Part shown: positions 1-8,223 of the stretch, one piece after another | Layout: every line of letters starts with the position of its first letter | Position numbering within the stretch: the first letter of the stretch is position 1 | Source: GCA-002712965 sp913048525 | GTDB taxonomy: Bacteria > Chloroflexota > Dehalococcoidia > Lucifugimonadales > UBA826 | Reading direction: 5' to 3' | Length of the DNA: 64,000 bases | Assembly: GCA_913048525.1 (NCBI GenBank) | Contig: CAJWWP010000002.1 | Location: forward strand, 1-64,000 | The notes under the pieces: model-generated | Told to the model about the DNA's origin: nothing | Databases searched by the model: none | What the model saw: only the letters and a program-made list of their open reading frames with translations | Translations under genes and position numbers: made by a program

Positions 1-1781
1 TGTCGGAGCAGTTCGGAGACTTCGAAGTGCAGACATATGGCGGTTCCCCAGGTGAGCTTCAGATGGGTTACTACGATCAGCTTCTCGTCCACGACGGAAC
101 TGATCCACTTTCCCCGTTTGCCGCTTCTGCCTGGGCTTTAAACAGCGCTGGTGACACACTTTCCATGACGATCAGAGATGATCTTAAATGCAACACCCCT
201 GAAGAATTTGCAGGAAAAGACTTTGGCTACGTAAAGGCTGAAGACGTTGCGTGGAACATGGATAGGCAGAATGCCGTTGTGAACCCAAGCCTTGGTGCCG
301 CTATCGGTGCCCAGCTCGGTGGAACATTCGGACCTGCTGTTGTTACAGGTGAGTACACGCTTGACGTGCCGGTTATTACCAAACTTACCTGGGGTGTTCC
401 CCTAAGTGAGTTCGACATCAACGACACATCCGTTAGGCTTGACTGCAAGCAGGCGTTTGATCAAATGGGAGCAGAAGCCATCAAGTTTGTACCCGTCGGT
501 ACAGGTCCTTGGACAATTGGCGAATGGCTGCCAAACAACAGAGGCGATGTACACGCTGTTACTGATCACTGGATCGAGCCCCCTCATATAGGGACGTTCA
601 CTGTGATTCAGGTTCCTGACACATCCAGCCGATTGGCTATGATGCAGACAGGAGAGGCTGACATCGGAGAAGTTGACTTCGGTAAGCTGAGAGAGCTTGA
701 AGGTAAAGGGTTAAAGTTCATAACGACTATGTCGGATAAGGACACGATGACCCTCAGCGCGATCTGGCCAGGAAACCTCTGGACAGACCTCAACGCTAAG
801 ACTGAAGAGGGATTAGAGCCTTGGCTCTCTCCCGTATTTGCTGAAGATCATGCACACCTAGGATGCCCATGGGGTGACAAGTGCCCATACGAGGACACTG
901 ACAACCCTGATGGCGTAAGCGATATGGAGCAGGCCAGGCTCGTCCGATGGGCGCTTGGCATGGCGATAGATCGTGAAGGTATCGTAGATGTGTTGCAGGG
1001 TGGCCTTGGAACTCCAATTTACTTGGAGCTCATGGGACCGAAATTCCCTGGTTGGGATCCCACTAGAACCGTGAATCAGGCCGCGATAAATAGCTATCAC
1101 GAAAAGTATAGCGATAACGCATTATTGGGCCCTGGTACTGACTGGATCGAATATAATGTTCCAGCGGTTGAGCCCGACTACGATTGGCCATGGGAAATTC
1201 CAACTGACCTTGAGGAAGCCGGAAGGCTTCTCGACCTTGCCGGATACCCAGTTGGTTCCGACGGGGTTCGTTTTGAGATCAGTTTAAACAAGTATGCTTG
1301 TGAGACTGGTGACGTCTGCTTAGAGCAGGCCGATGCAGTTGCAGCTAGCTGGGAGCAGCTTGGTGTTAAAACCACACTGTTAACAGAAGAGTATGGAGCA
1401 GTTGTTGTTCCTCGTATGAGGGACCGCACGCAGCCATGGCCTGTAGTTAAGAACTGCAGCGTTGAGACTGCTAACTACCCACTCGACTGGCCGCCTCCTC
1501 CTTCGGACAGCACGTTCAGCCGCCCAGGCTGGGGCTGTGCGTTTGAGAGCAAGTTCCTTGACTACATGTACATAACCATTAATGGTGAGGAAAGCAAGTC
1601 CGCGCGCGAAGCTATGCACCTGGACATGGTTGACTACTACTACTACTGGCAGTTGTACGGTGGCATGGTTCAGCCCCCAAGGGGTGTCGCCGCTAACCCA
1701 GAGACAGTCGACTCATGGAGCTCCCGCTCCTCGGCCGCTGGTTACTGGGGTAGGCCACAGCACATAGTCCCTGCTAAGTAG
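1..1781 (+). CDS. ABC transporter substrate-binding protein, family 5 (5' truncated)
   Basis: Extracytoplasmic binding protein of the DppA/OppA family (SBP family 5), which would capture a peptide, opine or similar solute for the two permeases downstream. The frame is open from base 3, so the signal peptide and N-terminus lie outside the window; 592 residues are visible. The C-terminal half has the family-typical segment in which Asp/Glu-rich residues precede a LDLAGYP-like motif (about residue 405), followed by aromatic-rich C-terminal sequence. Several Cys pairs (for example GCPWGDKC) suggest disulfides in an exported protein. The gene ends with TAG and a strong hairpin separates it from the permeases, as is common when the binding protein is made in excess. 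Substrate cannot be predicted. Confidence 0.9.
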   Translation, partial: SEQFGDFEVQTYGGSPGELQMGYYDQLLVHDGTDPLSPFAASAWALNSAGDTLSMTIRDDLKCNTPEEFAGKDFGYVKAEDVAWNMDRQNAVVNPSLGAAIGAQLGGTFGPAVVTGEYTLDVPVITKLTWGVPLSEFDINDTSVRLDCKQAFDQMGAEAIKFVPVGTGPWTIGEWLPNNRGDVHAVTDHWIEPPHIGTFTVIQVPDTSSRLAMMQTGEADIGEVDFGKLRELEGKGLKFITTMSDKDTMTLSAIWPGNLWTDLNAKTEEGLEPWLSPVFAEDHAHLGCPWGDKCPYEDTDNPDGVSDMEQARLVRWALGMAIDREGIVDVLQGGLGTPIYLELMGPKFPGWDPTRTVNQAAINSYHEKYSDNALLGPGTDWIEYNVPAVEPDYDWPWEIPTDLEEAGRLLDLAGYPVGSDGVRFEISLNKYACETGDVCLEQADAVAASWEQLGVKTTLLTEEYGAVVVPRMRDRTQPWPVVKNCSVETANYPLDWPPPPSDSTFSRPGWGCAFESKFLDYMYITINGEESKSAREAMHLDMVDYYYYWQLYGGMVQPPRGVAANPETVDSWSSRSSAAGYWGRPQHIVPAK

Positions 1782-1843
1782 GGAAATTGAACGATAGGTG
1801 TGGGGCTCGTATGTACGGGTCCCTTACCTGGCAGTGAATTTTG

Positions 1844-1878
1844 ATCGCGGGGGGGGCTTCCCCTCCGCGATTGTTTCT
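1844..1878 (+). terminator. GC-rich hairpin after the binding-protein gene
   Basis: ATCGCGG (1844-1850) pairs with CCGCGAT (1865-1871), and the enclosed G-run pairs with CCCC with one bulged T. The stem is followed by TTGTTTCT, a weak U-tract. It probably terminates, or partly terminates, the binding-protein transcript, or protects its 3' end, giving less permease than binding protein. Confidence 0.55.
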
Positions 1879-1961
1879 AAGAGCGTTGGGCGATCCCCGT
1901 TTTATATGTAATGTATAGTGTCTCTTTAATCTTGGTTATATAGAGGAGTTGTGATCTTAGA

Positions 1962-2921
1962 ATGGCACGCTTTCTAGTAAGAAGATTATTCTCGATCTTT
2001 ATATCTATAATCGGCGCCACTATGGTTATTTTCATTCTCACTAGACTTGGGCCTGACCCTATTGACTTGTATCTTGGTGATGCCCAGGTTGATGTTACTC
2101 CGGAATTTATTGAAATGCTTCGGGCTGAGTTAGGCTTGGATAAATCCCTCCCAGAGCAATACGCAAGATGGGTGTGGAACATTGCTCAGTTGGACATGGG
2201 CTACTCCATTGGTACTCAACGTCTCGTGAAAGACATAATAGCCATCCACATTGGTACGACTCTCAAATTGGCCGCTGGTGCTTGGATATTTGCTGTATCT
2301 GTGGGTGTATCTGTGGGTGTGTTAGCCGCTGTTAAGCGCGCCACTGTTTGGGATTATCTTGGGCGTATATTTGCGCTTTTTGGACAGGCAACTCCCCAGT
2401 TTTGGACTGGAGTTATGGCAATTTTGATATTTGCCGTCATTTTGGGTTGGTTTCCAGCTGGTACCTTAGGAAGACAGGAAGGAAACTTTTTCTTATGGAA
2501 GAATTTGCAGCACTGGATTCTCCCGTGGATAGTATTGGGCTGGCCGGCCGCCGCTGGGATAATGAGGCTTACTCGCTCGTCTATGCTGGAGATACTTGAC
2601 TCAGAATATATCAAACTTGGTAGGGCGAAAGGTGTCTCTCCTCAGAAGATCATTTGGAAACATGCTCTTCGGAACGCATTAATACCCCCGCTGACTTCCT
2701 CATTGGTTCTTTTGGCTGACTATTTGAATGGGGCACTCGTAATAGAAATTATTTTCTCCCTCCCTGGCATAGGGACCGTAGCTTTGAACCAGGCCGTTTA
2801 TGATAATGACTGGCCTCTATTAGCCGGAACCGTTTTCTGCTTTATCGGAATATACGTTTCCTTTGCTTTTTTGGCAGATATTCTTTACGCGATAATCGAT
2901 CCTAGAATTAGGTATGGGTAA
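1962..2921 (+). CDS. ABC transporter permease, DppB-type
   Basis: Inner-membrane permease subunit (319 aa) of a peptide/nickel/opine-type importer (binding-protein-dependent transport superfamily). An N-terminal membrane helix (about residues 9-28) is followed by a periplasmic stretch and five more hydrophobic segments. The cytoplasmic EAA loop that contacts the ATPase is visible as GRAKGVSPQKIIWKHALRNA near residue 222. The C-terminus, ADILYAIIDPRIRYG, is the standard DppB ending. The gene lies four bases before the DppC-type partner, so the two are translationally linked. No ATP-binding subunit gene follows: the next gene is trmL, so the ATPases must be elsewhere, possibly upstream of this window. 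Confidence 0.93.
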   Translation: MARFLVRRLFSIFISIIGATMVIFILTRLGPDPIDLYLGDAQVDVTPEFIEMLRAELGLDKSLPEQYARWVWNIAQLDMGYSIGTQRLVKDIIAIHIGTTLKLAAGAWIFAVSVGVSVGVLAAVKRATVWDYLGRIFALFGQATPQFWTGVMAILIFAVILGWFPAGTLGRQEGNFFLWKNLQHWILPWIVLGWPAAAGIMRLTRSSMLEILDSEYIKLGRAKGVSPQKIIWKHALRNALIPPLTSSLVLLADYLNGALVIEIIFSLPGIGTVALNQAVYDNDWPLLAGTVFCFIGIYVSFAFLADILYAIIDPRIRYG

Positions 2922-2925
2922 GTAG

Positions 2926-3846
2926 ATGAGTCAACTTGGCCAAATAGAAAAGGATCTTTTAGGAATCAAGGAATATCGGCCTGGGATCAGTCATCTATAC
3001 GATGGATGGCGATTCTTTCGACGGTACCCCATTATTCCGGTAACAGTACTGGTTCTGTTAGTGTTTTTCGCTTTGGCCGCCAATATCCTGGCTGCGCATG
3101 ATCCGAGATCTGGTGGGATTAGGGATAGACATATACCGCCGGTATGGACTCAGGAGGGGACTACGAATCACCTTCTTGGAACCGATCATGCTGGACGGGA
3201 TGTGTTTTCACGGATGCTTTATGGAGCACGTATCTCGCTAGTAGTCGCTGCTATTGCTCTATTTAGTGGAGGAACTATTGGAACTGCCCTGGGAATTTTC
3301 AGTGGCTACTACGGCGGTATGGTTGATGAGGTTATAACGAGGGCGGTAGACATCTGGCAGGCTTTACCATTTTTAATGGTAGCCTTGGTTTGTGTTTTGT
3401 TATTTGAGCAGAGTTTGACGTTACTTTTGTTCCTAATGGTGGCTTTAGCGTGGGTACCTTTCGTTAGGGTTATTCGTAGTGTGACACTGGTTATAAAAAA
3501 TGAACCCTATGTTGATTTGGCCCGTGTTGCTGGAGCCTCGACTGTTAGAGTCCTCCTAAGGCATATTCTACCCGGTGTGATAAATACTGCTGTTGTAATT
3601 TCAACCCTCAGCGTGGGTTCGCTTATCATGGCTGAAGCGGCTCTTAGCTTTCTGGGAGCAGGAGTACCTTCACCTACACCCACATGGGGAAGCATGGTGG
3701 CAGATGGCCGTAGTTATCTGGCAACAGCCTGGTGGCCAACGGTATTCCCTGGGATAGCGATATTTTGTGTTGTTATGTCGCTCAACTTTACGGGAGACTG
3801 GTTAAGAGATAGGTTAGATCCTAGGTTGAGACAACTCGCAGACTAG
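2926..3846 (+). CDS. ABC transporter permease, DppC-type
   Basis: Second permease subunit (306 aa), forming the heterodimeric channel with the preceding protein. The N-terminal cytoplasmic segment leads into a helix at about residues 36-56, then the DppC-specific sequence LLGTDHAGRDVFSRMLYGAR near residue 84. The EAA loop, VAGASTVRVLLRHILPG, lies near residue 200. The end, GDWLRDRLDPRLRQ, is characteristic of the family. The ATG start follows the previous stop by four bases. Direct family recognition makes the general function secure; the substrate is unknown. Confidence 0.93.
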   Translation: MSQLGQIEKDLLGIKEYRPGISHLYDGWRFFRRYPIIPVTVLVLLVFFALAANILAAHDPRSGGIRDRHIPPVWTQEGTTNHLLGTDHAGRDVFSRMLYGARISLVVAAIALFSGGTIGTALGIFSGYYGGMVDEVITRAVDIWQALPFLMVALVCVLLFEQSLTLLLFLMVALAWVPFVRVIRSVTLVIKNEPYVDLARVAGASTVRVLLRHILPGVINTAVVISTLSVGSLIMAEAALSFLGAGVPSPTPTWGSMVADGRSYLATAWWPTVFPGIAIFCVVMSLNFTGDWLRDRLDPRLRQLAD

Positions 3847-3883
3847 GCATCAGATTTTCCCTTGAAGGCATTTTTCTTTCGCT

Positions 3884-4372
3884 ATGGTTGAAGACTTGGT
3901 TCATATCGTTTTATACAAGCCTGAAATTCCTTACAACACTGGTAACATAATTCGGCTTTGCGCCAATGTTGGAGCTCAGCTACATTTAATTCACCCTCTC
4001 GGATTTGAACTTTCAGAGTCTAAATTGCGCCGTGCTGCGCTGGATTATTCTGACTTGGCTGTGGTGACGGAACATGAAAATTACCAAGCCTACTTGAATA
4101 AGTTTCCCAACCGTAGGATATTCGCTACGTCTGCTTGGTCAAAGAACTTTTATACGGAACACGAGTATGGAGATAACGATTCGTTTCTTTTTGGCCCGGA
4201 ATCAGCAGGGTTACCTGAAGAAATTGTCAAAACCATACCCGAAGGGAGAAGAATACTCATTCCTATGGCTCCCGGTAATAGAAGTTTGAACATTGCTAAC
4301 TCTGTTTCCGTTATTGCCTATGAATCATGGCGTCAACGTGGATTTGAGGGAGCTGGACCACAGAGGAAGTAG
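3884..4372 (+). CDS. trmL: tRNA (cytidine(34)-2'-O)-methyltransferase TrmL
   Basis: SPOUT-class methyltransferase (162 aa, normal for TrmL) that 2'-O-methylates the wobble nucleotide of tRNA-Leu isoacceptors using S-adenosylmethionine. Three family motifs are readable: the N-terminal YNTGNIIRLCANVGAQLHLI (about residues 16-35), the central FGPESAGLPEEI (about 103-114), and the knot-forming segment IPMAPGNRSLNIANSVSVIA (about 126-145). It sits alone after the transporter genes and a transcriptional link is uncertain. The short length and absence of an N-terminal extension favour TrmL over longer SpoU/TrmH relatives. Confidence 0.92.
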   Translation: MVEDLVHIVLYKPEIPYNTGNIIRLCANVGAQLHLIHPLGFELSESKLRRAALDYSDLAVVTEHENYQAYLNKFPNRRIFATSAWSKNFYTEHEYGDNDSFLFGPESAGLPEEIVKTIPEGRRILIPMAPGNRSLNIANSVSVIAYESWRQRGFEGAGPQRK

Positions 4373-4444
4373 ATTAAAATATCTTAGCGGGCCGGGAATC
4401 TATCTGATAGACGTATATGCAAAATTTTTGGTGAGGACGAAACT

Positions 4445-4588
4445 ATGGGAAGAGCAAATTGGCATTATGACCATCCGCCTGCCTGCACATGCGCAGATTG
4501 CGCTCGAGAGAGGCTTCGCAAGCCAAGGTCACTGTTCGGTATTATTAAAGAGATAATATTCAGGGTCTTTAGAAGGACTCCAAGATAG
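4445..4588 (+). CDS. Small Cys/His-rich basic protein (47 aa)
   Basis: Short reading frame in the gap between trmL and the JAMM peptidase. It starts at ATG 4445 with GAGG about ten bases upstream and ends at TAG 4588. The N-terminal part contains HYDHPPACTCADCARERLRK, a compact H-x2-H with C-x-C-x2-C arrangement that could bind one zinc ion. The C-terminal half is an amphipathic basic and hydrophobic helix (SLFGIIKEIIFRVFRR) that might touch membrane or nucleic acid. HPP-C-x-C-x2-C mini-proteins recur among bacterial hypotheticals, as far as I recall, but I know of no assigned function. The frame is preferred over an overlapping longer frame that runs out of trmL, because of its ribosome site and non-random composition. 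Confidence 0.6.
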   Translation: MGRANWHYDHPPACTCADCARERLRKPRSLFGIIKEIIFRVFRRTPR

Positions 4589-4618
4589 GTGGCATCAGGT
4601 TTATTATTGGAGTAATAA

Positions 4619-5038
4619 GTGATTTCTATACCTAGTAACCTCATTGATGAAATAATTTATCATTCTATCCAGGAGAATCCCAACGAGTGTTGTGGAATTC
4701 TGGCGGGCAATGGAGAAGCTATTTCTGCCGTCTATCGTGTGAAAAACAGTACCCCCAGTCCATTCAGATACGTGATGGATCCGAAGGACCAGATGAATGT
4801 TATGAGAGAGACAGATGATTTGGGACTAGACCTCATAGCTTTTTATCATTCACATACACATAGCCCTGCATATCCGTCAGAAACCGATACTAGGATGGCA
4901 GTGGAATCGGGATGGGTAGACTTCTGCTATGTTTTAGTTTCACTTGAGAGAGAGGATCCGGAAGTTAAATTTTATATTGTCGATGAGAACGGAAACATTA
5001 CTGACGAAGAGTTTGAAGTGACTCCCGAGACGAGTTGA
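4619..5038 (+). CDS. M67/JAMM-family metallopeptidase
   Basis: Zinc-dependent isopeptidase-type protein (139 aa) of the Mov34/MPN/PAD-1 fold. The JAMM signature is clear: a glutamate near the N-terminus (NPNECCGIL, about residue 22) and HSHTHSPAYPSETD (about residues 78-91), giving the H-x-H-x7-S-x2-D metal and catalytic set. Bacterial relatives cleave the C-terminal peptide from a sulfur-carrier protein (Mec/CysO system) or act on pupylation- or ubiquitin-like substrates. No MoaD/ThiS-like carrier or cysM gene is adjacent, although a CysK/M-type gene lies at 22.4 kb. The start is GTG 4619; an ATG is lacking upstream. Confidence 0.85.
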   Translation: MISIPSNLIDEIIYHSIQENPNECCGILAGNGEAISAVYRVKNSTPSPFRYVMDPKDQMNVMRETDDLGLDLIAFYHSHTHSPAYPSETDTRMAVESGWVDFCYVLVSLEREDPEVKFYIVDENGNITDEEFEVTPETS

Positions 5039-5117
5039 TTCAGAAGTTCCTTATTTGTCGTTGGGATGGATGTTACGCCGGATAACGTAGATAGTCATAA
5101 CTAGTTTGTCCTGAGTA

Positions 5118-5714
5118 TTACTCGGGTAGTAATACATCTCCTTTGCTAGCGACGACTATGCCTTCTTCCACCTCTAAATATAAGCGACTTCCCGGATTTG
5201 GGCTTCCTGGAGTTTCTCCAAGGGGGAATATATCAACCTTTAATTTTCGAGATTCTATTTCTAAAATCCCCACAGTGCCTAGTCGGACCTCTTTATGTTG
5301 GGGAAATGTGATGCTTCCTGAATTTATTAAAACAACCCCTTCTCTATACTCGAGTCGTTCTTGATGAGTGTGACCTGAAATCATTATGTTCACGGGCTTT
5401 GGAAACAGTTTCTGCAAATCTTCAATGGGACGAAATTGGCCTTCCAAACTATGAATCATCCCTATGGTCCATCCATCAGTCTCGAGAATCTGGACTTCAT
5501 TCATTCGGGGATCAGGAATAGGATCATTATTGCCTGTGGAACAAATAACAGGCGCAAATTGTTCACACCAGTCCAGTACGATTGGAGAAGTTAGATCGCC
5601 GCCATGCATAATGAGGTCGACGCTGGATAAAAATTTTTGAGGCAATGGTCCAAGTTCGCCCAAGTCCCGAATCTGGCCGGGAAGATGTGTATCCGTAATC
5701 AGTCCGATGCGCAT
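5118..5714 (-). CDS. YfcE/MJ0936-type metallophosphoesterase
   Basis: Calcineurin-like phosphoesterase (198 aa) with the dinuclear-metal motifs in order: DTHLPG (about residue 8), GGDLT (about 38), GNND (about 61) and SGHTHQ (about 112). Small single-domain relatives such as YfcE and MJ0936 hydrolyse phosphodiesters in the cytoplasm, with poorly defined natural substrates. Length and motif spacing match the subfamily. It is convergent with the JAMM peptidase gene, and the enolase-superfamily gene lies 72 bases upstream on the same strand, so the two may be co-transcribed. Confidence 0.88.
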   Translation of the reverse strand: MRIGLITDTHLPGQIRDLGELGPLPQKFLSSVDLIMHGGDLTSPIVLDWCEQFAPVICSTGNNDPIPDPRMNEVQILETDGWTIGMIHSLEGQFRPIEDLQKLFPKPVNIMISGHTHQERLEYREGVVLINSGSITFPQHKEVRLGTVGILEIESRKLKVDIFPLGETPGSPNPGSRLYLEVEEGIVVASKGDVLLPE

Positions 5715-5786
5715 TATGAAAATGTATTCTTTGCAGAATGGTTATTCAATATCAACTTGAACGTGTTTCCTACCCAGTTAGGGTAC

Positions 5787-6962
5787 CTACTTTATGACTA
5801 CTTGATCGAATTTAAACTTATTTATTCCGGACCAGTCATATTCCACGCCTAGTCCTGGTCCTTGAGGAACATCAACGCAGCCATTTTCGTCCACTGAATC
5901 GAGTTGGTCCGAATATCCGCAGCTGTATACGGGTGGATTTGCTATGTTTGTTAACTTGGGATGAACGAGGCCCATTTCATAGAAATTTGAATTCCTCATA
6001 GCAGCCATACAGTGTCTCTGGGCGGGTCCCGCAATGTGCAATTCGAGATCCATCCCAAAGCCCTCTGCAGCATGTGCGACTTTCATGGTTCCCGTTATTC
6101 CACCATCATATTCAGGGTCGGCCCTCCAGAAGTCAGTAGCTTCTGCTATGGCCATATCAGTATGTGCTTCAACTAGGTGTATGTGTTCACCTTGCAAAAG
6201 AGGAGTTTTGATCATTTTCTTTAGCTGTTTGTGAGCGTAGAGGGACACACCTCCATCCCTCATGGGATCCTCGTACCAGAAAAAGTTTTCTTCGTCACAT
6301 GCTCTACCAACGGCCAATGTATCCGCAAAAGTGTCATAGACACAGCACGGATCTATCATTAAAGCCATTTTTCCTCCCACTCGAGAGCCTACGGCATGAA
6401 TAGTATCTATTTCCCTCTGTATTTCCGCCTGTGCCCAGGAATGTATTTTGAACCCTTTGTACCCTATTTGAAGACACTGCTCTGCGAAATCAGCATAGGC
6501 TTCGGGGCTGTTAAGTCCTCCATCTGTTTTATCGGCATGATAGGTACTTGCATAAGCTGGTAATTTTTCCCGATAACCGCCCAACATCCTGTATATGGGG
6601 GTATTTTGCATTTTCCCCGCCAAATCCCATAGAGCTATATCTATCGGACCGATTCCCATTCTGTCCTGTTTTCGTAGAAGTGTTTTTGCTTGGTTGTAAA
6701 ATAGCTCCCGGTGGGTAGCATCTTTTCCAATAAGAAAACCCCCGAAGCTTTGAATCTGCTCAAATGTTCCTGGGGCAATGCTCATATACTCCCCAGAGAT
6801 TCCTATATCGGTTTCGATTCTTATGCCAAGGACTGTGCGAGAACCTGTACTTCCTGGTTCGTAGAAAGGACCCATCGCGAAACCAAGGTCATGGCCCACA
6901 TTTTCAAACGGGAACCTATATTTTGTTAGAGTTATACTGCGAATTAATGCTTTGCTGCTCAT
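5787..6962 (-). CDS. Enolase-superfamily enzyme (mandelate racemase/muconate lactonizing type)
   Basis: Protein of 391 aa with the N-terminal capping domain and C-terminal barrel of the mandelate racemase group. These enzymes abstract the proton alpha to a carboxylate, typically dehydrating acid sugars or racemising or cycloisomerising other acids. Barrel residues visible are a K-x-H pair in YKGFKIHSW (about 167-175), and metal ligands in LMIDPCC (about 201), YEDPMRDGG (about 229) and LQGEHIH (about 255). A late IAGPAQRH segment replaces the usual SPHD histidine motif, so the general base set is not that of galactonate dehydratase. Specificity is unknown. It is one of three dehydratase-like proteins in the window (see 31133 and 49042). 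Confidence 0.85.
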   Translation of the reverse strand: MSSKALIRSITLTKYRFPFENVGHDLGFAMGPFYEPGSTGSRTVLGIRIETDIGISGEYMSIAPGTFEQIQSFGGFLIGKDATHRELFYNQAKTLLRKQDRMGIGPIDIALWDLAGKMQNTPIYRMLGGYREKLPAYASTYHADKTDGGLNSPEAYADFAEQCLQIGYKGFKIHSWAQAEIQREIDTIHAVGSRVGGKMALMIDPCCVYDTFADTLAVGRACDEENFFWYEDPMRDGGVSLYAHKQLKKMIKTPLLQGEHIHLVEAHTDMAIAEATDFWRADPEYDGGITGTMKVAHAAEGFGMDLELHIAGPAQRHCMAAMRNSNFYEMGLVHPKLTNIANPPVYSCGYSDQLDSVDENGCVDVPQGPGLGVEYDWSGINKFKFDQVVIK

Positions 6963-6992
6963 GTGTCTTGCCTTTCACTGTTTAGAGGGCCT

Positions 6993-8111
6993 TTAAATAA
7001 TAGGTCTGCCGCCCTTTGTGGACGAAATATTCTTGTTAAACCACCGGTAGCGCCAGCTAAATATGCCAAATAGCAGTGCGAACTGTACTATGCCAGGAAT
7101 TATAGCGTTGACTGTGTCTAAAGATGCCACATTTAACGTAAATAAAGTAGTGGTTGGTATCACTGCTTTTTCTAGGCCAAGAATCAAAAATGACCATAAA
7201 TTGTTCATAGTGTGGAAACCTATGGCTAATTCGAGGCCACCGTCGAATATGGTTATAAGAGACATAAATAAAGACATTAAGAATATGCTGAGAATGTATG
7301 CGGAGACCCCGTATTCCCATGGCTCTGGGTTTGCGATGTGCACAATTGTGAATATAAGGGAAGTAGCCAAGGCTAGAAACAGACGATTTTTTGTAAGACG
7401 AGTTAAACCTTGCAGCACATATCCCCTGAAGAATAGTTCCTCTGTACCTGCCTGGATGGGGACTAACATAAGGGCGGTTATTGAGAGAAGTATCCAGTCA
7501 ATGCCTATCGAATTTCTTGTGATTTGTCCTCCCAAAACATCACTGTTCCCAATCGAAAGTCCCGCTAAAAGTGACAGAAAGGAAAATGCTAAAACTACAA
7601 TGGAAGAAAAGAAAAATCGGTGTAGGTCAAATCGACTTCTTCCTGTGAGAACTTGGAGTAGGCCTCTTCTGTGGATCCATTTTATAGTCCACCTAAGTCC
7701 TATCAACCCTATTACAAATGTCAGCATCGCTAGGAAAAACCCTGGAACTAGCGACGGTCCAGTCATGGACATATGATTGAGGTCACAATTAAACCCCAAT
7801 ATTTCTACTATACTTAGAGCTCCACAGGCTCCCAGAAACGGAAGTGGCCCTATTAACTGCCAGATTATCAATGTCACTACGATTCCTACGACGTATCGCC
7901 AGGGCTCGTTCCTTCCCTTACTAGCTGCGCTCATGAATGATTGAGTTGCGCTGATTGAATAGTCGATTATTTCATTACCACATGAAGGACAGCATTTATA
8001 TGTCTGGTTGTTAAGTTCCGTGCCACATAAATCACAAAACTTTGAGGGGTAAGGGACAGAATTCTCAGGGATATTTTTCATATTTACTCTATTGTACGTA
8101 TAGACCTGCAT
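6993..8111 (-). CDS. CPBP-family intramembrane metalloprotease with N-terminal zinc ribbon
   Basis: Membrane protein (372 aa) with a short N-terminal zinc ribbon, CDLCG and CCPSCG at residues 26-45, followed by about eight hydrophobic segments. The Abi/CPBP catalytic motifs are present in order: EELFFRGYVLQGL (EExxxR, about residue 218), TIVHIANPEP (FxxxH type) and GFHTMNNLW (HxxxN type, about 300). Relatives include the type II CAAX prenyl endopeptidase and bacterial proteases tied to bacteriocin immunity; the substrate here is unknown. A later methionine (residue 11, MKNIPEN) is an equally possible start. The gene is divergent from the thiolase cluster, with about 110 bases between them. 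Confidence 0.85.
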   Translation of the reverse strand: MQVYTYNRVNMKNIPENSVPYPSKFCDLCGTELNNQTYKCCPSCGNEIIDYSISATQSFMSAASKGRNEPWRYVVGIVVTLIIWQLIGPLPFLGACGALSIVEILGFNCDLNHMSMTGPSLVPGFFLAMLTFVIGLIGLRWTIKWIHRRGLLQVLTGRSRFDLHRFFFSSIVVLAFSFLSLLAGLSIGNSDVLGGQITRNSIGIDWILLSITALMLVPIQAGTEELFFRGYVLQGLTRLTKNRLFLALATSLIFTIVHIANPEPWEYGVSAYILSIFLMSLFMSLITIFDGGLELAIGFHTMNNLWSFLILGLEKAVIPTTTLFTLNVASLDTVNAIIPGIVQFALLFGIFSWRYRWFNKNISSTKGGRPII

Positions 8112-8223
8112 CGGTGATTTATTCTCGTAATTGACGCTCCGATATCCCTGTGCTAACTTGCATTCCTAGAGTCACAAGATGGCTTATTTTTTATAATTTG
8201 AACATTAGTTGAAGGAGATCCAT

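Noticed and set aside
4293..4556. An 87-codon plus-strand frame overlapping the trmL end
   Set aside because: It overlaps trmL, has no family features, and competes with the better-supported 47-residue frame starting at 4445.
7063..7776. A 237-codon plus-strand frame opposite the CPBP protease
   Set aside because: Antisense shadow of a gene with clear CPBP motifs; no recognisable features of its own.
8209..8223. TTG start for the thiolase-like gene
   Set aside because: It would place the strong AAGGAG ribosome site inside the coding sequence; ATG 8224 is ideally spaced.
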